This document shows positions 38,101 through 49,708 of a DNA stretch of 64,000 nucleotides, one piece after another. The notes below the pieces were generated by a model. The model was given only the letters and a program-made list of their open reading frames with translations. It made no database searches and had not been told where the DNA came from. Positions within the stretch are counted from its first letter, which is position 1. Every line of letters starts with the position of its first letter. The DNA lies in assembly GCF_019399895.1 (NCBI RefSeq), contig NC_091873.1:2426001-2490000 (forward strand). The letters are read 5' to 3'. Origin of the DNA: Cardiocondyla obscurior. Lineage: Eukaryota > Arthropoda > Insecta > Hymenoptera > Formicidae. A program made the translations under genes and the position numbers.

Positions 38101-40984
38101 CTTCATCGCGTCCCGTCTTTTAAACGTACTTCCTATCTAGCACGCAGAGAATTATTAAAATTTTTTTTTTAAGCTTAATAACATAATTTTAATAGGCCAC
38201 TCGCAGGCCACTTATCACTACGTTTGGGACTGCCGTTAAACTCGAAGTGGAACTTCGATATCCTGCAGTTATTCGAGTCTTCTATCACGGAGATTGTATC
38301 TAAAGCACAATAACCGAACCGTTCGAGCGAGTAAAGTGATTCCTTTCTTGTTCTCTTTCTATCGCGGCTTTTGACTACGAGCAGTCACTTTACCGTGCCT
38401 TCATGTCGCGAAACAAAATGACTAAAGCAGCTGTAAAGTTCTTATCTGACACGAGTCTTACGCCACCTGAACAGGTATCTACGACACGCCTTTTGGATTG
38501 AATTTATTTTTGTATTGCATTTCCCTTTCTTTTTTTTTCGCTAAGTACGCGCGACACTTTTTCTATTGCTTTACTTTCTAAATCTTAGTCGTTATCTTTC
38601 ACGTTAAACTTTCTACGTCCCGATATTTCTGGTAAAAGCGTTCCCATATAAGTGTTGTATATGGTGTGCGAGATAGTGGTATCATTTTGAAATGACACTT
38701 GATTGCGAGTCTTTTTTTTTTCTGCACTTGAAAGTGCGATAATATATGCAAAATACATTTTTAATATGACGTTATCGGGAAATATTTTATCGAGAAACGT
38801 CATAAACGTGAGTAAGGGAATGTGATTTTATCAAATTAAATTTTTGTGTAATTAATTAACGAAAGTGGAGCGTTTTAATTTAATATTTGCGGATTTCTAT
38901 TCGGACTCGTATAAACTACCGAGATTAATTCTTTTACATATTTATACGATTAAAATATTTCGCGAGCTCGCTTATTATTTACGCTCTTTGTAAAACAACG
39001 TCGGGATTCGCTTCTTCTTTTCTCGTTGCAACAACACCTCTATATTCCTTTTGCTTTTTTTTCTTTTAATCTCGTGGGCAGAAAATTGTGAGTGAATTCG
39101 CGCGACTGGAAATTCATCGAGCAATTAGAGGCGAAAGAAGCGCAAAGCGGAACTTAATTGTGCGGATTCGTAGCGTTGGAATCCGTTAAACAACCGGCAT
39201 GTTACCTGGAAACGATTCATTCGCTTCGGTTATGGATAACCGGCCCTTTTATCGGAATCGTAAAATTGCAAAATGGCATTCTGCGGTGTCCACTACCGGA
39301 ACATGAAATGGAGTGCAACTCGGCTCGATCATCCGTTTAGTCTATTTTTTTTTTTTTTTTTTTTTAAAGAAAATCTTTGAATTCAAATGCATTCGCGAAT
39401 TTGGCGGCACAAGCGATTGTTTAAAAATATGATTTCCGTCGCTTTGAATTAAAACAGAATAAGCTTCGCGATCGCTGTATAAATTCAAGAAAAATTAGTC
39501 AAGACGAGTGCAAGCTAAACGATCACGGTTATTAGCGCTCACCTCAATCGATCGCGCGATTTCTCGTGAAATGCGTGCCACGCGATGCTGGAAGCACGCG
39601 ATAAATTAATTACGTCGGTCCCGGGAAATTAATCGTCCCGAGAGCCGCTATAATTATAGCAGCGCGTTGTGCCGAAGTTTTATCGGCGTATAGGCGATTC
39701 TTGTCTTGGCGCCTGTTCGATACCGATATCACCGGGTTCACCGTGCGATCGCGCGACGATTTAACGAATTACTCGACGAGGACGCGTCGCGAGTCGAGCA
39801 ATTGATCAAGATATCATCGTGTCGTTGCGCGTCCGACGCGCGAAATGGGGGACGTGATATATGAAGCACAGGCCGATTGTCTGGCTTTACGGCGTGATGC
39901 AAGAGTGAAAGCCCGCTTATGGGACACGCGTGATTAATAATGCGCGCTCACGAGTCGGATACGAGCGCGCGAAGAAACGCGCTCGATCGAGAGCCATCGG
40001 GCCGCATCGGTGATTTTAATCGCCGTAAACACGCTGCCCGCCGCGCGATATAAATTATTCCGCGATAGCTAATCATCGATGCGCGCGAGCCGCGATTCAG
40101 CTAATTTAGCGATTATCCACGCCGCAACGGAGAGCGGTGATATTTCGCCCGTTCAATGCCGTGGTCTTTCATTGTCTTCGATAGGACGGAAAGATTGCAG
40201 CGTGCCGTTTATGTTGTGGAAACATAATGGATGGGTGCACTCGCGAACGATTAGCGGTGAATGACCACCGTATCTATTGTTTTTGCGATCGTAGAAATAA
40301 TTGTAATTACACTTTTGCAGAATGTAATTTTGCGGGATATAATTTCGTTGATTTTCAAATTATTGCGTCATTATTCGCCTTCTCTTTCCTGGTTTTTTTT
40401 TTTTATTTTATTGTTGTTTATTCGTACGCTGAGAGTTAGTTTTCTGCACATTGGAATATATGAAAAGAAATTCGTACGGAATGTTTCGCGAGGCATGCAG
40501 CAATTCGCAGTAAAATCTCGCGCCGCACCCGCGTGGTCGAGAAGCGATTAGGTACGCACGGACGGCTCGATTGTGCGTTTCGCCGAAGAAAATATCTTTT
40601 TCTCCCTTTACGCGTTTTCGTGTTGCGAAACATCAGCATTTATTTGGCGATGATTCACAGGCCGGTTCCTTCCCCTTGCCATTTCAACAACGGGTCGTAC
40701 GTTAACCCTTTCGCAGCTAGATATCATCGCTATTGTCTCGAAACTTTGAACTCGACGATCAAGGATAGCGTCAATTCTAATATATGTATCACGACGTATG
40801 TTAAAAGTCGTTTACAATTTTTTTTTTTTTTTTTTGCAAAACAGGGAGAAGGGTTTTACTTTTTAATTTTTTTTTTTGTTAACGATTTTGTCGCTTGACT
40901 TTTCTCGGCATAAACGTGCATTAAATAACGTTCTTCATGGGATATTATCTCTTTTTTTATTTTTTTTATTTTTTATCCAACCAG
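26122..40984. other. Non-coding region, no supported gene
   Basis: Nearly 15 kb of mixed composition with frequent poly-T or poly-A tracts (27,005-27,029; 36,713-36,759; 37,686-37,703; 39,345-39,365; 40,818-40,835) and no exon I can defend. A 12-base motif around CGAATATTA is repeated three times at 29,395-29,430. The only protein-like frame is the minus-strand Cys-rich ORF at 37,798-38,049, listed separately. Probably intron or intergenic DNA upstream of the LIM-PET exons. Confidence 0.4.
37798..38049 (-). CDS. Unrecognised small Cys-rich ORF, doubtful
   Basis: An 83-codon frame with a cysteine-rich centre (CGPRQGPVTTPPCFCTARC) and a C-terminal half that looks more protein-like than its surroundings (VNGIPYARIDLFARNGKTEG), ending PCWVK and a TGA. 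The local base composition is GC-richer than the flanks. There is no convincing signal peptide, promoter or splice site, and I do not recognise the family. It may be a small secreted-type protein, an exon of an undetected gene, a relic of a mobile element, or chance. Confidence 0.15.
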   Translation of the reverse strand: MTALLRAGLSLFKIAFREIFGYVPVCGPRQGPVTTPPCFCTARCDHTVNGIPYARIDLFARNGKTEGIPRAESVAFDYPCWVK

Positions 40985-41148
40985 CCCCATTAAGGAATCG
41001 CTAAGGTCTCATTAAACTGCGGGACCATGGTCGCAACACAAGACAGCGGCGCCTTTAGCGCCGACGACATTCTCGAAGTTCTGCGAGAGTATCCACCTCC
41101 GCCTGGATATTCCGAGTTTAATGCGCGAGTTGCGCCTCAATGCGTTCA
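40985..41148 (+). CDS. Alternative first coding exon of the LIM-PET gene (N terminus MVATQDSG...)
   Basis: A pyrimidine-rich acceptor ends at 40,984 (TATCCAACCAG), so a non-coding 5' exon must lie upstream. ATG at 41,027 has a strong context (GACCATGG) and opens a frame through a consensus donor (TTCA|GTAAGA) after 41,148. The 40 complete codons read MVATQDSGAFSADD, ILEVLREYPPPPGYSEF, NARVAPQCV. Two bases of the next codon remain, the same phase as the ends of the exons at 53,472 and 63,099. That suggests it replaces, rather than precedes, the exon at 53,387, whose Cys-rich frame needs a phase-0 partner. The peptide itself is not recognised; the exon is well supported by its signals, its gene assignment less so. 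Confidence 0.5.
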
Positions 41149-41900
41149 GTAAGAATCGCGGCATGGTTCAAATGTTCAAAGCTAATATTTAATTTATTGA
41201 TCGCAACTAGTTAAATTATTAATTTCTTGGTTTAGTTTCTAGGAATTTCGTTAATCATCCGCTCCTTCTCAAATTTAATTTCTCAACTTGATATTCAAGT
41301 TAATCGTTGCGCAGAAATATCGGAAGAAGAAAGTTTTAATGACGTATAATACGATGATCCATTTGTAGTGACAGTGCAACGAAGAATATTATGTATCTTT
41401 TTTTTTCTTTTTTTTTATTTATGCATTTAGATCCTTTCACGTTTGAAGTATGCCATCAATTTTCACGCGAGCATCTAGCCTACGGTTCGAAAGTGAAAGA
41501 CATTTCCGCTCTCGTTCTGTCGGACGAAAAAGTATATCACTAGTGATTTCCTGCGCTGTTGTAATGACATTTACGAACATGCTCCTGTTATTAGTCCCAG
41601 TTCAGCGATTTTATTACTAAATTGATGGATTCCCCTCGTTCGCAATTTACCGCATTATGTATACTGTTATTAAATTGCTTCAAAGTTTCCAGTTCTAAAA
41701 GACCCTCGAGTTTCCTCTCGAATTAGCAAACATTTTCGTAGAAATGTCAAAGCTTTTTCTTGAACGCGAGTTTTCGATCAACTCTACCCACCCAGCCGCC
41801 CTGATTAATTAACTCGGAAACTGATGAGCCTCGAACTTACGCGTTTGGCATATCTCGTGGCCAAAGCAGCCGCAAATTAACGGATCGTGTTTTACCTCGA
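41149..41900. other. Non-coding spacer
   Basis: AT-rich DNA between the 41.0-kb exon and the CpG-rich promoter block at 42 kb. It contains a T-rich tract near 41,399-41,418. No exon or repeat supported. Confidence 0.35.
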
Positions 41901-43375
41901 CTCGGGGAGGACCCGCAGGACCGCGAATAGGAGGTAAAGGAGTCGGCGGTGCGAAGGAGGACGAAAAGGGGGGGGGCATGGCACGCAATAGAGACGGGGT
42001 AAAGAGGGTACTGCGAGGAAGGGGCCCGCGAACGGCTGGAAGCGAGGGGGACCTCCACAAGATAGGGGTCTGGGGCGAGAGAGCGGGAGGAACACGCTCT
42101 CCCTCCGGTGCACACTCTCGTGGTGACTCCAACCGGCAAAGTGCTCGCGTTCGTGAAAGTCCACAGACGACTTTCAGGGTCGTCTGCTGCGCGCGTCCGT
42201 CGTCATCGTCGTCGTTCTATCCCGAAGCCGGCTGGCGGCTTCTCGCCGAGGAGTCACCTCGAGAGGAGAGAAGACCGGCGCTCTCTCGCACTCTTGCGAG
42301 TTTCGGCGAGGCGCGAGGACTCGCGAAGATCAGCCAAAGATCGTCCTTCGCTCCTCTCCCGAAAAAACTTCAGAAGTGAAGGAAGAGATAGAGAAAGAGA
42401 GAGACGGAGAGTTCCCGGACGCGAGACGTTTACGGTTCGGTGACCGTGAGATTCGGAAGGTGTGTCCTTGCACGGGGAGTACAAAGGATTTGGCGAGGTG
42501 CCCATTGCGACGGCAATAGATATTCAGGCGCATTATTCAGACGCAATCGTCATCCACACGTTGTTGTGTTTATTTCGATGTGATACTCCGATTTTAGTGA
42601 CATATACAAAATTCTAACCGTGGAGATTTTTATGCCGCTTTTAATCGAAATGAAGAAATGGTTCAAGTCTGTGCGGTTAATCGGTTCGATCAGTTCAAGC
42701 GTTCTGTTCGTCAGGAGTAAATTTATTTAGTGGCGTATCTTCGTGTCGGTTCGAAACGATAACTTATGTCGGAGGGTATTTCTCTCATTGGACTAACTTA
42801 TTCGTATCGTTTTTTCGTTGACAAGATCTTTCCGTTCGGATGTAAAAATATATTCAGTGAAAAAACGCATACATTTTAAAGTGACATGATCTTTTATATC
42901 TTGCACGAATGGTGCTCTCGGTGCTGTCAGGAATCCTAATAAATTTAAGTAATTTCAGTGCCCGTGCACTAACCTCGAGTTACGAAAACGTGTGCACGGT
43001 GGATGACGAAGGACCGCAGATCGATCGGCATCGACGGTAGCCGTTGGGCTGGTTCGATATACGCGAATAATAATAGGTTAGCGCTCGTACACTTAGCCGT
43101 GCGTGTCTCAGAGTGCCTACCTTCCTCTTTCAAGCCTGAAGATACAGCGAGGAATTAATGACAACGTTCGCCGGCGCAAAAAGCTGCGAATCTTTCCGCA
43201 GAAAAAAAGAAGATTACTCCGTGAAACTTTTTTTGCTCAAGAATTTCTAGTGATATTAATTGCTACGCACTATAAAAGAAAAAAAAAAAAATTACTCGTA
43301 TATTACGTATACGTTCGAGAGATATTTAGACAAAGTGCAACACGTTTTATTATCAAAATTTAATTTATTGCGAAA
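41900..43375 (+). promoter_or_regulatory. CpG-rich promoter and 5'UTR of the giant exon
   Basis: Positions about 41,900-42,480 are strongly GC/CpG-rich with purine-rich strands, followed by a gradual fall toward the ATG at 43,376. Several overlapping frames here (for example one starting at 41,978) are Arg/Ser-rich and not conserved-looking; they are more likely leader sequence. An in-frame TAA at 43,361 with no AG between it and 43,376 shows that the giant ORF starts at its own ATG, which implies a promoter in this block. The transcription start is not resolved. Confidence 0.45.
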
Positions 43376-46120
43376 ATGACATCTCGGCTACGCGGTCCTT
43401 CGGCGGTGAAAGACACGCCGAGGGTCGCCTCGTTTTCCAAGGATCATTTCCATCGTGAACCGGAAGTAAACTCCGGTCGATCGTGTAAAAACGGAGGGCA
43501 TGCTAATCGTTATCACTTCGGCATGTCAAAGCAGCATGATAACAAGTTAGAGCGGAATGGACAGGAATATGGCAAGAATGCGCAGACGGTGGAGAACAAT
43601 GCCGACCTGCTGTACAAAAAGAGCAGAGAACACTTCGGTACGTGGGATATCAAGGACATCGTTCAGGACGAAACGAGAAAATCGAAGAAGCAAGATCTCG
43701 AGGATACGGAACTGACAAATGGAAAATTTAGGAGCGAGCTCGTGGGTACGAAGCTGGATAAATCGCACGACCGTCCGGAGTATCGGGACGAGGGATACGT
43801 TGGATCCTTGCCGAGGGAGGGTCGACAAAGAGGCGCGTCTGTCGAGAGAGAGCTCAACGGCTCTTACAAACCGAGAATAAAAGAGTCCTGGGAAGAGGAA
43901 GTGGAGTCGAAGAATGGAGGGAGGCGATCTAAGATTAGGAGCAACGATAGCAACAACGGCTCGACGCAGCCCGTCGACGAAAGGGATATATTGCTTAAAG
44001 AGATCGAGAATTTAGCTACCGATGGCAGCCAATCGCCAGACCGTAGGATCCAAGCGATGATTGAGCGATTGAAATCGCGGGAGGAGAGCAAGTTACGATC
44101 CAAAAGAGAACAGAGATCCGCGAGTCCTGAAAAGGAGGCGCACAGCATGACGAAAGGCGACGGCAGGAATGACTTAAGATCACCGTTCATCGATCATCCG
44201 CTCGATAATTTATCTAACGATCGCGGGAGGAAACTGAAAAATGACAGCGACGAGATACGTAGATCGAGCGAATCCAAGCTACGCGGGAAACCCGATCGAG
44301 AATTAGATGCGAGCCGGCGCGATCGTTCCACCGATCGAAAATCGAGGAGCACGGAAAGACGGAATGAACCTTGCGAGCCTCGGAGAGACGATAGTTTTCG
44401 GAAAACGAACGAGACTTATAACGCCGAAAGAAATCACCAGAGAAGACTGATAGACGACGAGGAAAATAATCATCGATCGAGAGACAATTCTTCAAAAAGA
44501 AGGAGCTACACTTATGAAGGTTCGCCGGAAAATTTCGACGTGAGAATACAGAGATACGATCGAGCTATCGTTGAGCCGAGGAAAGACCTGGACAAAGGCT
44601 CGCCCAGGCGAGGTTCGCCTAGACAAAATTCGTTCAGAGAACAAAATCTGGCTAGGAAGGAATCTTTAAAAGAGTACGATCGAGAACCGATAGCTAAAAA
44701 AAATTCTTTCAAAGCTGAATTTAAAAGAGCGACTAGTAAAGATCGCAGTGAATCTAATTTAATTAGAAAAACGTCTTTTAAAGATCGCGATAACGACGCG
44801 TATAGAAAGCTCCCCTCGAAAAATCACGAGACTTCGGTGAAATATTTCGGCAAAGATGACGAGGATATGTCACGCAAAGATTCATTCAAAGACGCAGCTA
44901 CGGATGCAAATAAGAAAAATTCTTTCAAGATACGAGATAAAGAATTCGACAGAACTTTTTCGAAAGCTCAGAACGATACCGCAGAGAAGAAAGTCACATC
45001 TACGGAACAGACAGGTGGCGTCAGCAGAATTATTCTGAAAAATGTCGATGATGATTCAAGTAGAAATCATTCGTTTAAAAATGCAAATGAAAATTTTGGG
45101 AAGAAAAATTCGTTTAAGGAAAAGAATGCGGAGCCTGACGAAGTTTTTTATAAAGATCGCAAAAGTCATTTAGAAAGACGGAAAAATAGCTTCAAGGATG
45201 ACGACAAAGAATTCGGACGAACGTCATATCACGATTACGAGAACAACATCGACAGGAAAACCGCGAACGAACGGTACATCGAATTCGGCAAAGTATCTTT
45301 TAAGACGCAAGACGACGAGCTACGCATTTCGAGTCCTTTCAAGGAAGAAGAGGAGGACAAGGAGGCATCACTCAGAACAAATTCTTTCAAGGAGCACGAC
45401 ACTTCTTCGAAAAGACGCGCGTCATTGCGAAGCAGAGATCGTGAAGTATATGATAAATCGGACAGACACTTAAGAGCATTGTCGCCGCTGAAGAAAAACG
45501 AGCTAGAGGGTGACGGCAAGGACTCGAAAAATTTCTGCGCCAATTCCTGGCACGAAAGTAACCGGATGTTTTCCGCCAAGTATCTGCGAGATCACAGTAA
45601 GCTGCGAAACGCCCCGGAAGGACGACTCGACGTCGCGGTTTCGCCCGAGCGAGAGTTCTCGATCCTGCAAGACACGCGGGTGGAGACGAACGAGGATAAT
45701 CGGTTCGAGGCACGCGGTAAAGTTGACTCGGGCGATAGTGAGTCACCGCGATTTTCCTCGGGCCACGATCGCAACGGCACGACGATCATAAGGATACGAC
45801 CGTCGGAGGATTCCACGGCGGATAGGCGCCGTCGACGTCGTCCTGCTCAAGAAATATGCGCGGTGAGATGCAGGAAGTACGAGGACGATGACGAAGACAG
45901 CGACGAGGACGAGGAGGAGGGTCGTTGGCGTAGGACTCGAAGGGACAACGGAATTCTATCGGGGAGAAGCAGCGGCGATGCCGGCGGCAGTGCGATGCCC
46001 TCGAGAACGGTCTGGAACTACCGCGAAGGGGTATGGCACTTTCATGAGTCAATTGCTTTCGATCGTTCCTTTATGGTTCAGAGACGCGAGGCGATTTTCA
46101 TAAATCGCTGGAGGAGATGA
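43376..46120 (+). CDS. Giant exon: disordered N-terminal region of a long LIM-PET (Limpet-like) isoform, SFK-repeat protein
   Basis: One uninterrupted frame of 914 codons. A phase-0 donor (GGG|GTATGG, after 46,030) cuts it at residue 885 and would join the Cys-rich exon at 53,387 to read ...WNYREG-GVLITDVEDG...; without splicing it ends RWRR and a TGA at 46,120. The protein is highly charged and predicted disordered. Residues about 415-685 hold roughly a dozen copies of a basic-x-S-F-K/R motif (RQNSFRE, KKNSFKA, RKTSFKD, RKDSFKD, KKNSFKE, RRKNSFKD, RTNSFKE). These resemble basophilic-kinase sites. An acidic stretch (EDDDEDSDEDEEE) precedes the donor. Long low-complexity N termini are known for insect Limpet proteins, which are muscle LIM proteins. 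The ORF is certain to be coding; the gene name rests on the splice inference. Confidence 0.7.
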   Translation: MTSRLRGPSAVKDTPRVASFSKDHFHREPEVNSGRSCKNGGHANRYHFGMSKQHDNKLERNGQEYGKNAQTVENNADLLYKKSREHFGTWDIKDIVQDETRKSKKQDLEDTELTNGKFRSELVGTKLDKSHDRPEYRDEGYVGSLPREGRQRGASVERELNGSYKPRIKESWEEEVESKNGGRRSKIRSNDSNNGSTQPVDERDILLKEIENLATDGSQSPDRRIQAMIERLKSREESKLRSKREQRSASPEKEAHSMTKGDGRNDLRSPFIDHPLDNLSNDRGRKLKNDSDEIRRSSESKLRGKPDRELDASRRDRSTDRKSRSTERRNEPCEPRRDDSFRKTNETYNAERNHQRRLIDDEENNHRSRDNSSKRRSYTYEGSPENFDVRIQRYDRAIVEPRKDLDKGSPRRGSPRQNSFREQNLARKESLKEYDREPIAKKNSFKAEFKRATSKDRSESNLIRKTSFKDRDNDAYRKLPSKNHETSVKYFGKDDEDMSRKDSFKDAATDANKKNSFKIRDKEFDRTFSKAQNDTAEKKVTSTEQTGGVSRIILKNVDDDSSRNHSFKNANENFGKKNSFKEKNAEPDEVFYKDRKSHLERRKNSFKDDDKEFGRTSYHDYENNIDRKTANERYIEFGKVSFKTQDDELRISSPFKEEEEDKEASLRTNSFKEHDTSSKRRASLRSRDREVYDKSDRHLRALSPLKKNELEGDGKDSKNFCANSWHESNRMFSAKYLRDHSKLRNAPEGRLDVAVSPEREFSILQDTRVETNEDNRFEARGKVDSGDSESPRFSSGHDRNGTTIIRIRPSEDSTADRRRRRRPAQEICAVRCRKYEDDDEDSDEDEEEGRWRRTRRDNGILSGRSSGDAGGSAMPSRTVWNYREGVWHFHESIAFDRSFMVQRREAIFINRWRR

Positions 46121-47872
46121 AAAGACGGCGGTCTTGGTTGGGAACGATAAACGCCATGTGTGGCGTTGATTCCGAGGCGTTTATCGAAGATAAGTCCCGA
46201 GAGAGAGAAAGAGAGAAATAGCTTTCCCGTTTCTTCGATCCCCTGTCACCGTTCGCTTATAGTCCGTCGATTGTGTCATGTTTCCGTCGTTCATGAATGC
46301 GACTCGTTGTCAAGAGAATTTTTGTCCCGAGCTCGAGATCGTGCGAAGATGAAATTGTGATGTCGCGTGCGATCGTAACGCGAAACCCGTAATTCTCATT
46401 CTGTCTTCGTTTAGTAATGCACTTAGTGGGATAGTCGTTTTAAAAATATTATTCGTTTAATTCCATATTTTTGCTACACACGATTATTATTTAGTCGACA
46501 TACATTATTCATACTTTACTTTATAATTAAATATGATTTAAATTGCTGCTTTGCGCGTAATTTTGGCGTTACTAAAACGAATAACAAAGATTTTTTTTTC
46601 CAATTTACAAACAAAAATCATTATAAGATCATTATTAACAAATATTTGGTCAAATTAAATGTGAAATGAAATACTTAAAACGTTGGCGTTTCTAATATTT
46701 GCTTAAATGACACCAGAAGTATATAATTAAATATTATCTCTAATAAGTAAATCATGGAAATTACTTAACATTAAGATATATACAACATATATATAAATAA
46801 AATTGTTAGCTTTCAATAGCTAATAAGCATAATTATGGACTATTGGTAGAATTACCATTAATACCTGGATATTATGGAATTGGCGTGCAAGCGTTATTAA
46901 CTATAGCAAAAGAAAGAAAAAATGTTTAGCCTTTATTTATAACTATTAATTATTGAAAATTATACTGTATTCTCATTTTTTTTTTTAAATATATTTTTTT
47001 TTTGTTTTATATATTCATCACATACAAATTCGATAAGCATTTACTCGTGCACTTAGTGGCGAGTTCTCAAGAAAATTTGAAAAATCTGAATATAACTGGT
47101 TGTATAAGTTATTTAAATTATGAATTATATGTATGTTGGACTAGTTTGGTTTACAGCGGCGGTCCGTGCACACTTTGCGTGTCTGTTTATCGGCGATTTT
47201 CCGTGATCGCTGGCGAACATTGTTATCTCTCTCGCTTCGAGTACGAACGATTGAATTACCATGGAAACCTTGTGCAATATTGCACGGCCTCGTATACTAA
47301 AATTGCAATTTGCCTGGAATTTCGCGATAGCCGTTTTACGGTCGAGAGAGCGCGATGCCCTAAAATTAAGTGGCTATATTGGAGACAATAAGTTTCGTAA
47401 CTTGCGAATATAAACACAACAGCGAATTGTGTGAAGCAGAATTTTATTAAAGTTCTCCTGAATAATCAGCAGTCTCATCGATTTTATTTTCCAACCCTTC
47501 GCATTACATTTCACCAAGCCATTGCAAATAATTATCTCCCTTCAAGCATAATGTAAAACACAACATATTTACGTTAATCTTATTTGTAATTTCATGTTCA
47601 TATTTATATTCTCCTTCATATTGTAATCCTAATCACGTGCGCTTGTAAATTTTTAGTCAGTTCGCTTTTCGGTTTATTCACGCATATGTTTTTTTTTATT
47701 TTTTTTTTTTAACATAAGGACACATTTGTTTCTATTTCTTAAATCGAAACGGTATGTTATTTGCATTCAGACAACTGCTTTTTTACGTTGAACTAGAAGA
47801 AATCATGTTCGCGCTACACGCGCGCTATTTGTTAAGACATCTCAATTACAAAAAAAGAAACATGCGACTTAC
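46121..47872. other. Intronic non-coding region
   Basis: AT-rich DNA following the giant exon. A plus-strand open stretch of 129 codons (47,002-47,391) has several Cys and Tyr but no domain or splice sites, and I leave it out. Poly-T tracts lie near 46,978-47,004 and 47,690-47,710. Nothing else supported. Confidence 0.35.
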
Positions 47873-48955
47873 CAATCTGCATGAGCTTCAGCGGAGTTGA
47901 AGAATTCTGCCGGTGACTGTAACATAAAAAGAAAAATATTAATGTAGACATGAATATTAGTTAATCAAATTAATAAAAAAAAAAGTAGAAGTTAATCTTT
48001 GATAAAGATTTTATAAAAGAAATTTATGCTCACCTAAGAGTTGCTCCGCCGAAGCAGGATGCCTCCTGGGCCTGCTCATCCTCTCAGATGGGACGTGACG
48101 AGCCATCCTTCCGCGCACAAGTAACTCGCGAACGCGTCCGGGTGAAGCTACAATCGCGAAAATTACTTAACAAATTTTTCGACACTCCCGAATAAAAAAG
48201 AATCGTAAAAAAACGCCCGGTAACTATCGGCAGCCCCGAACGACCGACGAACCGGCTGCTGTTCGTATTCGTATAATTTTGGCGAGCGACCCTTTTCTCC
48301 TTTGGATTTTTATCTAAGCAGAATTCTTGTTTCGCTCAGATAAAAATCCAAAGAAGTGCTGAGCTGAAATAATATCGACGTAAATTCCATACAAGTGTAT
48401 GCAATTTACATTGATATCTGAAATTGGAATTAGGACAATTTATAATTTATTAAACATTTTTTTAATTTATCTATATCATTTTAAAAGTTTTATTATATTA
48501 GATTACCGGCGCGGAGTATTATATTTTATTTTATTTAACATTTATTTATTATCACGTACTAATATAAGGGTGCCGCGGATAACATAAAAATGTTTGCCCT
48601 CCCGAAGTTCTAATAATTAAAAGCTACAAAAAGAAAACGTGCGACTCACGGATATGCAGGTGGCGGAGTTTTGGTACGGTGATCTGTAACAAATAAATGA
48701 AAAAAATTAAATTGTAGAGATCTCAATAATTATAAAAAAGAAAAGATTAAACGCGCCTCTGATTTTTTCAATTTAATAATACAAAATTAAGTTTCACAAA
48801 CGGCAAAGATAAATTAAAAATTGATCCTTACCAATGGGTTGCTCCGCCGATGCAGGATGCCTTTCCTAGGCCTCCTCCTCCTCTCAGTACTGGCCACCTC
48901 AAGGGGAATGTCAGGATGGTGCTCCTTCGACAAAAGTCTTTCTCTGCATTTTTAT
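47873..48955 (-). ncRNA. Minus-strand spliced transcript with a tandemly duplicated exon pair (candidate lncRNA)
   Basis: Four exons read on the minus strand, in order A' 48955-48832, B' 48683-48650, A 48147-48034, B 47916-47873. Each is framed by AG acceptors (TTTCAG, TTACAG, TGTAG) and strong donors (GTAAGG, GTGAGT, GTGAGC, GTAAGT). A' resembles A (shared CTGAGAGGA and GGCATCCTGC.TCGGCGGAGCAAC), and B' resembles B (TCACCG...ACTCCGC). The introns and the DNA past each B exon (GAAAC/A-TGCGACT) also match, so about 0.75 kb was duplicated. Frames are interrupted: only a 33-codon ORF starts in A (MARHVPSERM...) and stops in B, and A' opens with a TAA in the continuing frame. It is therefore probably non-coding, or 5'UTR of a gene to the left. 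It lies antisense in the intron of the LIM-PET gene. Confidence 0.5.
48300..48353. repeat. Perfect 16-bp inverted repeat (hairpin)
   Basis: CTTTGGATTTTTATCT at 48,300-48,315 is the exact reverse complement of 48,338-48,353, with a 22-base loop. It lies in the intron between exons B' and A of the minus-strand transcript. The arm resembles the acceptor region of exon A' (TTTTTATCTGAAACAG on the plus strand), so it may be derived from the same duplication. Confidence 0.7.
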
Positions 48956-49708
48956 CTGAAACAGAAAAAAGTTTTATTTGGTTAGTAAAAATGACGAACA
49001 CTGAATGTTGCGTTACAACTAATTACAACTATTTCGTGCGAAGTATTCGCTTCACGGTTACCCTACACGTACACGTTATTGATCGCGAAGGTCAGTTCGC
49101 ATCAGCTAATATATTTACTTACGCATGTACAGCCGACCGGCCGGCACATACCTAATGTTTCATGTGATCACCGCGCGAGATGTATACGCCGTGAGCGTGA
49201 CCGACCTCTACTCTCGGTCACTACGCAGCCATAAAAATACATTAACAGAGATTTTCAGACCTCGCATTCCTATACCACGAACGAATATCTCCCGAATCTA
49301 TCGCGGACTGGTCGATCGAAATCCTCTTCCCTCGAGCCCCAATGTACTTGTCGACACTCCATTTACAGCAAAGGAACACGAATTTTATGTACGCGTACGC
49401 GAGGTTTCAACTCACCTTATATTAAACAGACGTGGTCGCCGGTACGCACAATTAATCTGGGAAGGTAGTTCGCGCCTGATTATGTGCCTCTGGCCCGTCG
49501 ATTATACGTAGATTTTTAATACGTACGGAGCACGTGCTGCGTACGTACGTCTCACTCGACCGCCAGAGAAGGACAGACCGAGAGTGGGAGTAGTGGGGGA
49601 ACGGAGCTCGCGCGCGGCACGTACGCTTGCAGTCGCTCTCACCCCGTCTCTCTCACCACGTCTCTGTCACCCCTCCCCCCGTCCCCCCGCGGCTATCTAT
49701 TCGTTACT

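Noticed and set aside
41978..42379. 133-codon plus-strand ORF in the CpG block
   Set aside because: Arg/Ser/Gly-rich composition with open frames on both strands; better explained as GC-rich leader/promoter DNA.
47002..47391. 129-codon ORF with several Cys residues
   Set aside because: No promoter, splice sites or recognisable domain; starts in a poly-T/AT-rich tract.
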